This document shows, piece after piece, positions 39,057-48,315 of a stretch of DNA of 55,964 nt (its first letter is position 1; every line of letters starts with the position of its first letter). The notes under the pieces are model-generated. The model worked only from the letters and a program-made list of their open reading frames with translations. It was not told the origin of the DNA and ran no database searches. This DNA comes from an uncultured Eubacteriales bacterium (GTDB lineage Bacteria > Bacillota > Clostridia > Christensenellales > Aristaeellaceae). A program made the position numbers and the translations under genes. Location: the NCBI GenBank assembly GCA_902799465.1, contig CADCAS010000017.1, forward strand, positions 46,510 through 102,473, written 5' to 3'.

Positions 39057-40379
39057 ATGCGGGACATGACGGAGGGCCGGCCCATCGGCCATCTGTGGCG
39101 GTACGCCCTGCCGCTTTTGCTGGGCAACTGGCTCCAGCTGGCCTACAACGCGGTGGATTCCATTATCGCGGGGCGGTTCATCGGGCGGGAGGCGCTGTCC
39201 GCCGAGGGCATCGCCGCGCCGGTGATGAACCTGGTGATACTGGGCATATCGGGCATGTGCATCGGCGCGGGGGTGATGATGGGCGAAGCCTTCGGCGCGA
39301 AGGACCTGGACCGGGTGCGTCGCGCGCTGGGAACCACGCTGCGCTTCGGGGTGACCGCCAGCGCCGTTATCACCCTGCTGGGGGTGCTGTTCACGCCCGC
39401 GCTGCTTCGGCTGCTGGAGGTCCCGGAGAGCATACTGGGGATCACCGCCGTCTACCTGCGCATCACCTTTCTGGGCGCGCCGTTCACCTTCCTCTACAAC
39501 ACCCTGGCCGCGGGGCTCAAGGCGGTGGGCGACACGAAGACGCCCCTGCGCTTTCTGGCCTTTTCCTCCATACTCAACGCGGCGCTGGACCTGTTCTTCC
39601 TGGGGGTGCTGCGCTTCGGCATCGTGTGCAGCGCGGTGACCACGGTGGCGGCGGAGGCGGCCTCGGCGGCGATGGCGCTGTGGTACATGGCGCGGCGCAC
39701 CGCCGAGCTGCTGCCCCGCCGGAAGGACCTCCGCCGGGACGGCGAGCTGTTTCGCCGCATCATGGCCTACGGCGGGCCCACGGCGCTCCAGCAGATGCTC
39801 CAGCCCATTGGCAAGGTGCTGATCCAGCGGCAGGTCAACGCCCTGGGGGTGGACACCATCGCCGCCTACAACGCCGTGACGAAGGTGGACGACTTCGCCT
39901 GCATCCCCGAGCAGGGCATCGCGGCCTCCCTCTCCGCGTATCTGGCCCAGAACCGGGGCGCAAAGAAGCGTGAACGGCTGCTGCCGGGGGCCCGCGCCGC
40001 GCTGGCGCTGGAGCTTTCGTACTTTGTACTGATCTGCGCGCTGGCCTACACGCTGCGCGGGCGGTTCGTACAGCTGTTTTTGAAGGCGGGCGACGCCCCG
40101 CAGATCGTGTCCATCGGCGCGGACTATCTCCAGGTGATGGCCTTCCTCTACGCGCTGCCCGCCATCACCAACTGGTTCCAGGGCTTCTTCCGGGGCATGG
40201 GGCGCATGCCCGTCACCATACTGATGACCGGCATACAGATCACCCTCCGCACCGCCTTCACCTACATCCTGGCTCCACGGCTGGGCATACGGGGCATCGC
40301 CTTCGCCTGCGCCATTGGCTGGACGTGCATGGCGTTCTGCGCCTACCTGTACTATCGAAAAATCAAACAGACGCTCTGA
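39057..40379 (+). CDS. MATE-family efflux transporter
   Basis: Multidrug/toxin extrusion transporter of 440 aa with 12 predicted helices in two similar halves (GHLWRYALPLLLGNWLQLAYNAVDSIIAG; MAYGGPTALQQMLQPIGKVLIQRQVNALG). It has the expected length, unlike the truncated relative at 20996. It should expel drugs or metabolites using a sodium or proton gradient. The start at 39057 follows AGAGAGGG. The 3' end overlaps the convergent pectinesterase gene by 17 bp. Confidence 0.93.
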   Translation: MRDMTEGRPIGHLWRYALPLLLGNWLQLAYNAVDSIIAGRFIGREALSAEGIAAPVMNLVILGISGMCIGAGVMMGEAFGAKDLDRVRRALGTTLRFGVTASAVITLLGVLFTPALLRLLEVPESILGITAVYLRITFLGAPFTFLYNTLAAGLKAVGDTKTPLRFLAFSSILNAALDLFFLGVLRFGIVCSAVTTVAAEAASAAMALWYMARRTAELLPRRKDLRRDGELFRRIMAYGGPTALQQMLQPIGKVLIQRQVNALGVDTIAAYNAVTKVDDFACIPEQGIAASLSAYLAQNRGAKKRERLLPGARAALALELSYFVLICALAYTLRGRFVQLFLKAGDAPQIVSIGADYLQVMAFLYALPAITNWFQGFFRGMGRMPVTILMTGIQITLRTAFTYILAPRLGIRGIAFACAIGWTCMAFCAYLYYRKIKQTL

Positions 40380-41331
40380 ACCAGTCCCCGTCCAGCACCG
40401 CCTCCGGGGTGACGGCGGCGGCCTCGGCGTCGGTGAGCCGCTTCTGTCTGGGGTGGCGCTGGGACTGGTCGGCGCGGGGCCCGGTGGTCCCCCACTCGCC
40501 GCAGCGCTCGGTGATCTCCCGGATGCCATCCCAGTTGTCCCAGTCCTCGAAGCCGCGGGGGCTGACGTGTTCATCCATGTGGCAGCCCAGAAACAGCGTC
40601 CGGGCATAGGCCCGCCAGGGGCGTCCCAGCTTGCCCGCACCCTCGGCGCACGCGCCCGTCAGCGCGCAGTCGCGGAACACGAAGCCCCAGGGCTGGTCCT
40701 TCGGGGTGTTGGCGGCGGTATACCAGCCGCCGCGCTCATTCATGAAGAGCGTACAACCCTCAAACCAGCAGCGGTAGGAGCCGAAGATGAAGTCCACGTC
40801 TCCCCGGATCTCGCAGCGCTCAAAGTACTGCCGCCCGCGGGTCGCGGCGGGCTCGTTCACGGCGGGCACGCACTCCACGCCCTCCAGCGTCCGGGGCGCG
40901 ATCTCCTCCAGCACGCCGGGCTGTACCGGGCCGCAGAACAGGGTATCCTGATGGGCGATGAAGCGGCATTTGCGCCACACGCCCCGGTCCCCGGCGGCGT
41001 AGACCGCCACGGCCTGGCCCACCACGCGGCCGTCCCCGGCATCGTTGCGCACGGTGAGGTTTTCCACCGTCACGTCATCCCCCAGCACCAGCAGCGTGGC
41101 GGACAGGAAGGTCCCCTTCTCCGTTCCGTCGGGATATCTGTCCTTGGCGCAGCCCGAGCCGGTGAGCACGGCGTCCTCCTCCGCGACGATGCGCAGGCGG
41201 TTGCGATGGACCACCACCCGCTCGCGGTAGGTCCCGGGTCGGACGATCAGGGTATCCCCGTCCGCGGCGGCGTCCACCGCAGCCTGGATCGACGTGAAGT
41301 TGCCGCCCGCGGGCGCGATCACATACCGCAT
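40363..41331 (-). CDS. Pectinesterase (carbohydrate esterase family 8), cytosolic
   Basis: Pectin methylesterase of 322 aa that removes methyl groups from homogalacturonan. The right-handed beta-helix signatures are all present: QAVAV (Q106), HQDTLF (Q128, D129), GDVDFIFG (nucleophile D180) and LGRPWR (R237, W239). There is no signal peptide, so it would act inside the cell on imported oligomers. It is the last gene of the pectin locus and overlaps the isomerase gene by 13 bp and the MATE gene by 17 bp. Confidence 0.95.
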   Translation of the reverse strand: MRYVIAPAGGNFTSIQAAVDAAADGDTLIVRPGTYRERVVVHRNRLRIVAEEDAVLTGSGCAKDRYPDGTEKGTFLSATLLVLGDDVTVENLTVRNDAGDGRVVGQAVAVYAAGDRGVWRKCRFIAHQDTLFCGPVQPGVLEEIAPRTLEGVECVPAVNEPAATRGRQYFERCEIRGDVDFIFGSYRCWFEGCTLFMNERGGWYTAANTPKDQPWGFVFRDCALTGACAEGAGKLGRPWRAYARTLFLGCHMDEHVSPRGFEDWDNWDGIREITERCGEWGTTGPRADQSQRHPRQKRLTDAEAAAVTPEAVLDGDWFRASV

Positions 41332-42167
41332 TTCAGCGCCTCCCTCTCCAGCATAAGCCGCGCCGCCTCGGCGTTGTCCGGGCGGGTGTTCTCCAGTGTC
41401 ATGGGCACGCCCCGCTCCCGGGCGAAGCGCAGCAGCCGGCCATAGTCCATGCCGCCCGTGCCGCAGGCACAGGCCACGGTCATGAAGGCATCCGGGTCCA
41501 CGGTGTAATCCTTCATGTGCAGCACGCTCACCCGGTCCCCGAAGCGGCGCAGGGCGTCCTCGACGATGGCGTCGGCCTGGGTGTAGTTCTCCCGCGTCAG
41601 CAGGTTGACGGCGTCCAGTATGATGCGCACATGGTCCGAATGGAGGGCGTCCAGCATGCGCTCGGCGCGCTCAACGGTATTGACGATGTGGCAGGCCACC
41701 GGCTCGATGGCCAGCACGGCGTCCTCCTCCTCGGCGCAGCGCACCAGCGGCTCCACGGCGCGGAGGAATACCGCCAGCGCCTCGTCGGAGTGGATGTCCG
41801 GCTTCAGTCCCGGGGCGGGCGGGGTCTCCGTGCCCACCACGCCCGCGCCGATCTCCCTGGAGAAGCGCAGGTGCGCGCGGTAGATGTCGCGGGTACGCTC
41901 GAGCGCCGCCGGGTCCTCCGTGGCCAGCTTCAGGTAGCACCCCAGCACGGCGCATTCCAGCCCGGTGTTCGCCAGGGCGTCCTTCACCCGGCGGGCCAGG
42001 GCGTCGTCGAGCAGTCGTGGCGCGTCGTTCATGTCGAAATCGGGCAGCACCTTGGACAGCGCCAGGTGGACGCAGGAAAAGCCCTGCTCCCGGGCGAAGC
42101 CCAGCCGCTCCTCCAGGGTGCCGGGGGCGGTGTCGTGGAGGCGAATGCCAATATTCACATCATTCAT
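41319..42167 (-). CDS. Sugar phosphate isomerase/epimerase (xylose isomerase-like TIM barrel)
   Basis: Metal-dependent TIM-barrel protein of 282 aa of the AP-endonuclease-2/xylose-isomerase-like superfamily. Expected features include GFSCVHLALSKV early, a metal-site glutamate in VLAIEPVACH, VRIILDAVNLL, VLHMKDYTV, and a closing glutamate in VPMTLENTRP. Members interconvert sugars or sugar acids; here a step after uronate release is likely. AAAGGATG precedes the start. A strong hairpin separates it from the upstream ATPase gene. Confidence 0.85.
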   Translation of the reverse strand: MNDVNIGIRLHDTAPGTLEERLGFAREQGFSCVHLALSKVLPDFDMNDAPRLLDDALARRVKDALANTGLECAVLGCYLKLATEDPAALERTRDIYRAHLRFSREIGAGVVGTETPPAPGLKPDIHSDEALAVFLRAVEPLVRCAEEEDAVLAIEPVACHIVNTVERAERMLDALHSDHVRIILDAVNLLTRENYTQADAIVEDALRRFGDRVSVLHMKDYTVDPDAFMTVACACGTGGMDYGRLLRFARERGVPMTLENTRPDNAEAARLMLEREALKCGM

Positions 42168-42177
42168 CCTTTCTCAT

Positions 42178-42211
42178 AGCATGACCCCCGGCGTTGACCG
42201 GGGGTCATGCT
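42178..42211. promoter_or_regulatory. Intercistronic 14-bp hairpin
   Basis: AGCATGACCCCCGG pairs perfectly with its complement around a CGTTGA loop. On the minus strand it is followed by ATGAGAAAGG, not a T-run, and the ribosome site of the isomerase gene comes within about 10 nt. It therefore looks like an mRNA-processing or stability element rather than a terminator. Confidence 0.6.
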
Positions 42212-42222
42212 CATTGTATTGA

Positions 42223-43296
42223 TCAGGCGATCACATTCTCCGTCTCGGCGTCGAACAGATAGACGCTCTCCAGCGGGATGGTGAAGGTGATGTCGGCGTC
42301 GGTCTCGGGGGTGTCGTGGGAGTCGACCTTGAGGATGGCCTGCTGTTCCTTCGAGGTGACGTAGACGTTGGTGTTGTCGCCCAGCATCTCGGTAAGCTCC
42401 ACCCTGCAATTGACCACATAGCCGTCCTGCGCGCCCAGGGCGATGGCCTCGGGGCGGAAGCCCAGCACCAGCTCCTTGCCCTCGTAGCGGGCGATGTCCT
42501 TGAGCTTCCTGGACAGATCCAGCGCGTTGTCGCCCAGGGCGATGCAGCCGTTCTTGACGGTCCCGCGCACGAAGTTCATCGGCGGCTCGCCGATGAAGCC
42601 CGCCACGAACACGTTGGCCGGTTTGTAGTACAGCTCGTAGGGGGTGCCGATCTGCTGGACGTAGCCGTCCTTCATCACCACGATGCGGTCCGCCAGGGTC
42701 ATGGCCTCGGTCTGGTCGTGGGTGACGTAGATGGTGGTCGCGCCGGTCTCCCGGTGGATCTGGGCGATCTCATAGCGCATGGTCACGCGCTGCTTGGCGT
42801 CCAGGTTGGACAGCGGCTCGTCCATCAGGAAGATGCCCACCTTACGGATGATGGCGCGCCCAATGGCCACGCGCTGGCGCTGGCCGCCGGAGAGGGCGCG
42901 GGGCAGGCGGTCCAGGTAGTCCGTCAGGCCCAGTATCTTCGCCGTCTTCTGGACGCGCTTTTCGATGACCTCCTCGTCCACGCCCTGGAGGGTGAGGCCG
43001 AAGGCGATGTTATCGTACACGGTCATCTGGGGATAGAGGGCGTAGCTCTGAAACACCATCGCTACCTCGCGCTCCCGGGGACCCATTTCGTTGGCCCGCT
43101 TCCCGTTGATGAGGAAGTCGCCGTTGGAGATGTCCTCAAGGCCGGCAATCATGCGCAGGGTCGTGGACTTGCCGCAGCCCGACGGCCCGACGAAGACAAC
43201 AAATTCACCCTTCTCAATTTCAAGATTGAAGTTGTGGACCGCGTGATAGCCGTTTGGGTAAATCTTGTTGATGTTCTTCAGCGTCAAATACGCCAT
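42223..43296 (-). CDS. Sugar ABC transporter ATP-binding protein (UgpC/MsmX type)
   Basis: ATPase of 357 aa. GPSGCGKST, VFQSYALYPQMTV, LSGGQRQRVAIGRA, IFLMDEPLSNLDA and TIYVTHDQTEAMT are all intact, and a TOBE-type domain follows (LVLGFRPEAIALG). It lies among pectin enzymes, downstream of GH105 and GH28 genes. The locus has two such ATPases (the other at 47230) but only one typical permease pair (52061-54025). One may energise that importer and the other something else. Confidence 0.95.
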   Translation of the reverse strand: MAYLTLKNINKIYPNGYHAVHNFNLEIEKGEFVVFVGPSGCGKSTTLRMIAGLEDISNGDFLINGKRANEMGPREREVAMVFQSYALYPQMTVYDNIAFGLTLQGVDEEVIEKRVQKTAKILGLTDYLDRLPRALSGGQRQRVAIGRAIIRKVGIFLMDEPLSNLDAKQRVTMRYEIAQIHRETGATTIYVTHDQTEAMTLADRIVVMKDGYVQQIGTPYELYYKPANVFVAGFIGEPPMNFVRGTVKNGCIALGDNALDLSRKLKDIARYEGKELVLGFRPEAIALGAQDGYVVNCRVELTEMLGDNTNVYVTSKEQQAILKVDSHDTPETDADITFTIPLESVYLFDAETENVIA

Positions 43297-43329
43297 ATCA
43301 GCGCCTCCTTGAGCGTTTTCATCGTTGGT

Positions 43330-44460
43330 TTAACCGTTGCGCCGCTTGATCTCCGTATAGCACAGCACGAAGGGGGCGACGCCCTTGGCGTCGTTCTCCA
43401 CCACGGGCTCGGAGATGTAGTAGGCATAGCTGCCGTCCCGGCGGCGGTTGTCCTCGGGGCCGAGGCCCGCCACCAGGCAGATGCCGCCCAGATTAAGGTC
43501 CCCGTTCTCCGCGATGGTCAGGTACTTTTGCATGATGCCGTCGAAGGTCTTCTGACCATGATCGGCGTATTCCCCGTCCAGCGCCCCCAGCCGCGCGCCC
43601 TTGAGCATGGCGTAGGCCAGCATGGCGCTGCCGCTGCTCTCCAGATAGTTGCCCGCCTCGCCGGGCCTGTCGGGCACCTGCCAGTACATGCCGGTCTCCG
43701 GGTCGCTGAACCTCCACACGGCGGCCATCAGGTCGGCAAAGATGCCCCTGAGGGTATCCCTGCCCGCCCCCGCCGGGAGGATCTCAATGAGGTCCGCCAG
43801 CGCCACCGCAAACCAGCCGATGCTGCGAAGCCAGAAGCTCTGGGAAAGCCCCGTCATGGGATCGGCCCAGAAGGCGGTCCTGCTGGCGTCGTAGCCGTGG
43901 TAGTAGAGGCCGGTCCTGTCATCCCGCATGCGGTCCCGGACGGTCTCGATCTGCCGGACCACATCGGAATAGTCCCCGTCGCCGAACTGGCTCTCATACA
44001 GCGCCAGGAAGGGCATGGCCATGTAGATGCCGTCCAGCCAGACCTGGTTGGGATAGATCTGCTTGTGCCAGAAGCTGCCCTCGAAGGTGCGGGGCTGCTT
44101 TTCCAGCGCGTCCCTGAGCGTTTGGGCGGCGCGGCGGTACTTCTCCATCCCGGTCTTCTGATACAGCCTGAACAGCACGCGGCCCTCGTTGATGTCGTCC
44201 AGCGTGTGCTTTTCGGCATCGAAGGTGCGGATGGCGCCATCCTCGGAGACGAAGGCGTCGATGAAGGTCCGGGCGAAGTCGAAGTAGCGGTTGTCGCCGG
44301 TGATGTCGGACATCGCCAGCAGCGCGGTAATCATGCAGCCGTCGATGTAGTTCCAGTTCGTCGGTATGCCCTGGCGCGCCTTCTCGATGTTCCAGACGGT
44401 GCGCTCCGGGGTGGAGCGCTCGATCAGGCTGAATACATAACGATCAATGGCCTCATACAT
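43330..44460 (-). CDS. Glycoside hydrolase family 105 (unsaturated galacturonyl/rhamnogalacturonyl hydrolase)
   Basis: Cytosolic alpha/alpha-barrel hydrolase of 376 aa that removes 4,5-unsaturated uronic acid from pectin oligomers produced by lyases. NWNYIDGCM, QIYPNQVWLDGIYMAMPFL (with the family aspartate) and QSFWLRSIGWFAVAL match the YteR-like pattern. No signal peptide. The ATG at 44460 lies inside the end of the GH28 gene (8 bp overlap), so translation is probably coupled. Confidence 0.92.
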   Translation of the reverse strand: MYEAIDRYVFSLIERSTPERTVWNIEKARQGIPTNWNYIDGCMITALLAMSDITGDNRYFDFARTFIDAFVSEDGAIRTFDAEKHTLDDINEGRVLFRLYQKTGMEKYRRAAQTLRDALEKQPRTFEGSFWHKQIYPNQVWLDGIYMAMPFLALYESQFGDGDYSDVVRQIETVRDRMRDDRTGLYYHGYDASRTAFWADPMTGLSQSFWLRSIGWFAVALADLIEILPAGAGRDTLRGIFADLMAAVWRFSDPETGMYWQVPDRPGEAGNYLESSGSAMLAYAMLKGARLGALDGEYADHGQKTFDGIMQKYLTIAENGDLNLGGICLVAGLGPEDNRRRDGSYAYYISEPVVENDAKGVAPFVLCYTEIKRRNG

Positions 44461-46027
44461 AGGGCTTTTCCTCAAATCCTTCCGTGATGACCTCGCCCAC
44501 CGCGGTCTGCACGACGGCCTCCCCGTCGTGGCCCTCCACGGCGACGTTTTTCAGCGTCACTTTGCGAACGTTGTTGAAATACAGGCCCATCCGGCAGCGC
44601 TCCGGCGCGTTGGTGAACATGGAAGGCACGCCGGGCTTCGCGTCGTCGGCAAAGCGCACGCGGACGTTTTCAAAGGTCACCGACCCGATGGGCTGCTCTG
44701 GCAGGCCGTCGCAGTAGCAGGCCGCCGCCTCGGCGTCCACGCAGTCCATGTTGGCAAAGCGGAAGCCGCCCAGCCGGGGGGTGCGGTCGTCCACCGGCAG
44801 CGGGTCGCGGCTCTGGACGTACTCGGAATCGCCGTCCGGGTCCACGCAGCGGTACCACATGTTCATGACGATGGGCGTCGCCACCCGCTCCATGCGGATG
44901 TTGTCGAAGGCGATGCCGTCGATGTCGCAGTCCCTGCCGCGGCCCCGGCGCGTCTTGATGCGCAGGCCCCGGTCGGTCGCCCTGAACAGGCACTGGCTGA
45001 CGGACAGGTCCCGCACGCCGCCGGAGATCTCGCTGCCCAGGGTCACGGCTCCGTGGCCGAAGGCCATCAGGCAGTTGCGGATGGTGTGGCGGCTGGCGGG
45101 GCGCAGGCACTCCCGGGCCAGCTCCAGCTTGCCGGACTTGATGGCGATGCAGTCGTCCCCCACCGAGAAGCGGCAGCCCACGATGGTCACGCCGTCGCAG
45201 CACTCCGGGTCCAGCGCGTCGGTGTTGGGGCTGTCCTTGGGCGCGGAGACGGAGACGTCGTAGAAGGCGATGTCGTCGGAGTAATAGGGATGCAGGTGCC
45301 AGGAGGCGGCGTTGCGCATGTCCACGCCGTGAACGGTCACGTTCTTGCAGCGATTTAAGAACATCAGCCTCGGACGCGCCACCGGGTCGTCCTTGAAGGT
45401 TTGCCACCAGTCGCCGTGCTGGGCGTCGCCGTCGATGCGGCCGGGGCCGACGATGGCAATGTCCTCGGCGTACTCCCCGGTGACCAGCGCCGCGTACATG
45501 TCCCGGGGCAGGCCCTCGAAGCTGCCGAAGTGGACGCGGGGCCCCCCGTCCAGATCCTCTGCCGTGGCGGGCAGCACCGGGTAGGCGGCCTTGTCCGTCA
45601 GACCCCTGAGCGTCGCACCCGCCTGAAGCTCCAGCGTCATGTGGCTCTTCAACAGGATCGGGCCGGTCAGATAGGTCCCCGCCGGGAACACCAGCCGCCC
45701 GCCCTTAGGCAGCGACAGTATGGCCCGCTGTATGGCGGCGGTGTCCACGGTCTTACCATCCCCCGCCGCGCCGAACGCCCGCACGCTGACGGCGCAGGGC
45801 TCGGGCGCTGTCCGAAACTTCAGGGTCTCCTCCGCGCCGTCCGTGCGCAGCGTCACGCTGTATACGGTGTCCGGGGTCAGGCCGTAGAGGGAGAATACGT
45901 TCTCCTTCCCCTCCATGACCGCCTGCCCGTCGAGCAGCACGGTATAGGGCGCGGGCGCGTAGAAGGGGGCGGTGTTGTCCAGCTCGAAGCAGGCGGAGGC
46001 GCCTCCCGCGTAGATGGCGTGAAACAC
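44453..46027 (-). CDS. Glycoside hydrolase family 28 (polygalacturonase-type)
   Basis: Pectin-chain hydrolase of 524 aa. It begins with a small beta-sandwich domain (about 1-80; YTVLLDGQAV...TVYSVTL) common in bacterial GH28. The beta-helix carries the catalytic motifs: NTDALDPE, GDDCIAIKSG, FGHGAVTLGSE and RIKT. No signal peptide, so a cytosolic exo-type enzyme is likely. The start is probably GTG at 46027, with GGGAGAG upstream inside the end of the preceding gene; no ATG is suitably placed. Neighbours GH105 and pectinesterase complete the set for oligogalacturonides. Confidence 0.93.
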   Translation of the reverse strand: MFHAIYAGGASACFELDNTAPFYAPAPYTVLLDGQAVMEGKENVFSLYGLTPDTVYSVTLRTDGAEETLKFRTAPEPCAVSVRAFGAAGDGKTVDTAAIQRAILSLPKGGRLVFPAGTYLTGPILLKSHMTLELQAGATLRGLTDKAAYPVLPATAEDLDGGPRVHFGSFEGLPRDMYAALVTGEYAEDIAIVGPGRIDGDAQHGDWWQTFKDDPVARPRLMFLNRCKNVTVHGVDMRNAASWHLHPYYSDDIAFYDVSVSAPKDSPNTDALDPECCDGVTIVGCRFSVGDDCIAIKSGKLELARECLRPASRHTIRNCLMAFGHGAVTLGSEISGGVRDLSVSQCLFRATDRGLRIKTRRGRGRDCDIDGIAFDNIRMERVATPIVMNMWYRCVDPDGDSEYVQSRDPLPVDDRTPRLGGFRFANMDCVDAEAAACYCDGLPEQPIGSVTFENVRVRFADDAKPGVPSMFTNAPERCRMGLYFNNVRKVTLKNVAVEGHDGEAVVQTAVGEVITEGFEEKPYV

Positions 46028-46032
46028 GACGA

Positions 46033-46674
46033 TTACTCTCCCTTGGCGGCGCGTCTGGCATCGGTGAGGACGCTGCGCGCCGTATGCTTGATGGTGATAA
46101 AGATCATATCCCAGGCGGTGGCGAACACCCCGAACAGGATCGGCCCCACCCCCAGCGGCACGCTGTCCGACGCCGCGCGCGTCAGATGGATGAGGGCGGC
46201 GTTGACGGCGTTGTAGGTGGTGACCACGCAAAACAGCAGCGCGAGGGCGTAGACCAGATTCAGCGGCAGCGTCCAGAACGCCGGCTGGGGAAACATCATC
46301 CAGCGGTCGTTGGCCCCGGGGGTCCTGGCGTAGAACCGATAGACGTTGTTGGTCAGCAGGTCGTTGACCGCGCCCAGCGCCAGGCCCAGGATCACCAGCT
46401 GGTCCAGCGGGTCGTTGAGATAGGTGCCCAGTCCCCACAGGAAGAAGAAGCAAGTCGCGCCGTTGAACCAGGCCTTGATGAGCAGGGCCTTGAGTCCCTC
46501 CGACAGCCGCAGCTTCGGCCCGGAGCGGTACTTGCGCAGCTCCTCCTCGGAGACCTTGGGCGAGTTGGAGACGTCGGCCTCCACCAGGTCGTCCACGGCC
46601 TTGAGGTTGAGCTTGTAGTACTCCGCCGCGCGGCGCTCATCCCTGGGCGCCGGGGCGTTTTTCTTGCGCGCCAT
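46033..46674 (-). CDS. Four-helix membrane protein D of the pectin locus
   Basis: Protein of 213 aa, family not recognised. About 65 charged N-terminal residues (ARKKNAPAPRDERRAAEYYKLN, SPKVSEEELRKY) precede four hydrophobic segments near 68-90, 95-118, 135-160 and 175-198. It is the last of four small membrane proteins flanking the ATPase gene at 47230. It starts 9 bp after the previous gene and ends 5 bp before the GH28 start. No permease EAA loop is evident. A structural or accessory role in an unknown membrane complex is possible. Confidence 0.75.
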   Translation of the reverse strand: MARKKNAPAPRDERRAAEYYKLNLKAVDDLVEADVSNSPKVSEEELRKYRSGPKLRLSEGLKALLIKAWFNGATCFFFLWGLGTYLNDPLDQLVILGLALGAVNDLLTNNVYRFYARTPGANDRWMMFPQPAFWTLPLNLVYALALLFCVVTTYNAVNAALIHLTRAASDSVPLGVGPILFGVFATAWDMIFITIKHTARSVLTDARRAAKGE

Positions 46675-46683
46675 AGCTCAGCG

Positions 46684-47226
46684 TCAGGCGTCCTCGCCGC
46701 TGATGTCGATGGCGCCCATGTCCTCGTTCTCCTCGACCTCCACGTTGGTGTTGATCTTCTTGAGCGCCTTGGAGTACACCGGCAGCGTCGCCACCAGCGC
46801 CACGCCGATGATCAGTATGATCCGGTGCACCGACAGCATGGTCTGCGCCGCGGAGATGTAGCTCTTGTCTGCGGAGACGGTGATGGGGTTCACCTCGCGG
46901 GTCAGCGCCTCGGTGATGCGGGCCTGATAGAATATCCCGGCGAAGATCACGATGCCCACCAGCACGAACATCAGCACGAGCATCGGCACGTTGACCTTCT
47001 TGCGGTGCGGGAAGGCGTTGTTGAAGCACACCAGCATCAGTATGGAGAACAGCATGGTGGCAAAGCCCGCCAGACCCATGCCGGGCAGATTGATGTAGGC
47101 GGTGGTGTCAGAGATCTTGGTGAGGTTCATGGAATAGTACACGAACGCCAGGCCGAAGGCGATCAGGGCGATGGTCTGGGGCTTGCGCTTGAGCGCCACG
47201 AGGCGCTTGCGGATGAATTCAGACAC
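46684..47226 (-). CDS. Four-helix membrane protein C of the pectin locus
   Basis: Protein of 180 aa, family not recognised. Four hydrophobic segments are seen near 16-36, 50-70, 80-103 and 133-153, with two outside loops and an acidic cytoplasmic tail (INTNVEVEENEDMGAIDISG). It starts 3 bp after the end of the ATPase gene, a spacing typical of subunits made together. It resembles the other three membrane proteins here only in topology. Confidence 0.75.
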   Translation of the reverse strand: MSEFIRKRLVALKRKPQTIALIAFGLAFVYYSMNLTKISDTTAYINLPGMGLAGFATMLFSILMLVCFNNAFPHRKKVNVPMLVLMFVLVGIVIFAGIFYQARITEALTREVNPITVSADKSYISAAQTMLSVHRIILIIGVALVATLPVYSKALKKINTNVEVEENEDMGAIDISGEDA

Positions 47227-47229
47227 GGC

Positions 47230-48303
47230 TCATCGTCCCCCTTTCCGGATGGCGTTGGTGGTTTCCTTGTCGAAGAAGTGCTTGCGCTTGAAGGCCAGAC
47301 CCACGGTGTCGCCGTTTTTGTAATTGGTCCAGCCGCGCAGCTTCGCGGTCACGCGGATGCTGTCGCCCATGTGGCCGTGCACCAGGGTGTTCATGCCCAG
47401 GTTCTCGTTGGAGAATACCCTGGTCATCAGCGCCCCGCCCTCAACGATGTCCTCCGGGCGCACGCCCAGGGTGATGGGCTTGCGGTTGTAGGCGGAGAGG
47501 GTGTCGCGCTCCTCGTCGTTCAGCGGCACCTCGAAGCCCTTGCCGCGCAGCGCGCCGTTTTCAAAGGTCACGTCGAAGAAGTTCATGGGCGGCAGGCCGA
47601 TGAAGCCCGCCACGAAGGTGTTGTTCGGGGAGTCGTACAGCTCCAGCGGCGTGCCGATCTGCTGCACATGGCCCATGGACATGCAGACGATGCGGTCCGC
47701 CAGCGTCAGCGCCTCGGTCTGGTCGTGGGTGACATACATCATGGTGGCGTTCAGGCGCTTGTGCAAAAGCAGTATCTCGCGCCTCGTCGCGCCGCGCAGC
47801 TTGGCGTCCAGGTTGGACAGCGGCTCGTCAAAGAGGAACACCTTGGGATTTCGCACGATGGAGCGGCCCATGGCCACGCGCTGACGCTGGCCGCCGGAGA
47901 GCTGGGAGGGCTTCTTGTTCAGCTGGGTGGTCAGACCCAGGATGTCCGCCGCCGCCAGCACCTTCTTGTGGATGACGTTGGGGTCCTCCTTGCGCAGCAC
48001 CAGCGAGAACGCCATGTTCTCATAGATGGTCATGTGGCCGTACAGGGCGTAGTTCTGGAACACCATGGCCATGTCGCGGTCCTTGGCGGGCACGCGGGTG
48101 ATGTCCCGGCCGTCCAGCAGCAGCTGGCCGTTGGAGATGTCCTCCAGGCCCGCCACCATGCGCAGGGTGGTGGATTTGCCGCAGCCCGAGGGGCCCACCA
48201 GCACGATCAGCTCGCCATCCTTGATGTCGATGTTGAAGTCGTAGACCGCCTGGACGTTGTTGTCATAGATCTTGTCGATGTGATGTAAGCTCAGCTCTGC
48301 CAT
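47230..48303 (-). CDS. ABC transporter ATP-binding protein (UgpC/MsmX type)
   Basis: ATPase of 357 aa with GPSGCGKST, VFQNYALYGHMTI, LSGGQRQRVAMGRS, VFLFDEPLSNLDA and MMYVTHDQTEALT, then a TOBE-type domain (ITLGVRPEDIVEGG). It is embedded between two pairs of small membrane proteins, with gaps of 12 and 3 bp. This suggests that they form one complex, or that it serves the importer encoded upstream (49847-54025). Confidence 0.94.
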   Translation of the reverse strand: MAELSLHHIDKIYDNNVQAVYDFNIDIKDGELIVLVGPSGCGKSTTLRMVAGLEDISNGQLLLDGRDITRVPAKDRDMAMVFQNYALYGHMTIYENMAFSLVLRKEDPNVIHKKVLAAADILGLTTQLNKKPSQLSGGQRQRVAMGRSIVRNPKVFLFDEPLSNLDAKLRGATRREILLLHKRLNATMMYVTHDQTEALTLADRIVCMSMGHVQQIGTPLELYDSPNNTFVAGFIGLPPMNFFDVTFENGALRGKGFEVPLNDEERDTLSAYNRKPITLGVRPEDIVEGGALMTRVFSNENLGMNTLVHGHMGDSIRVTAKLRGWTNYKNGDTVGLAFKRKHFFDKETTNAIRKGGR

Positions 48304-48315
48304 AGCGCGCCCTCC

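Noticed and set aside
42178..42211. Hairpin considered as an operon terminator
   Set aside because: No T-run follows on the transcribed strand, and the next gene of the pathway starts within 12 bp.
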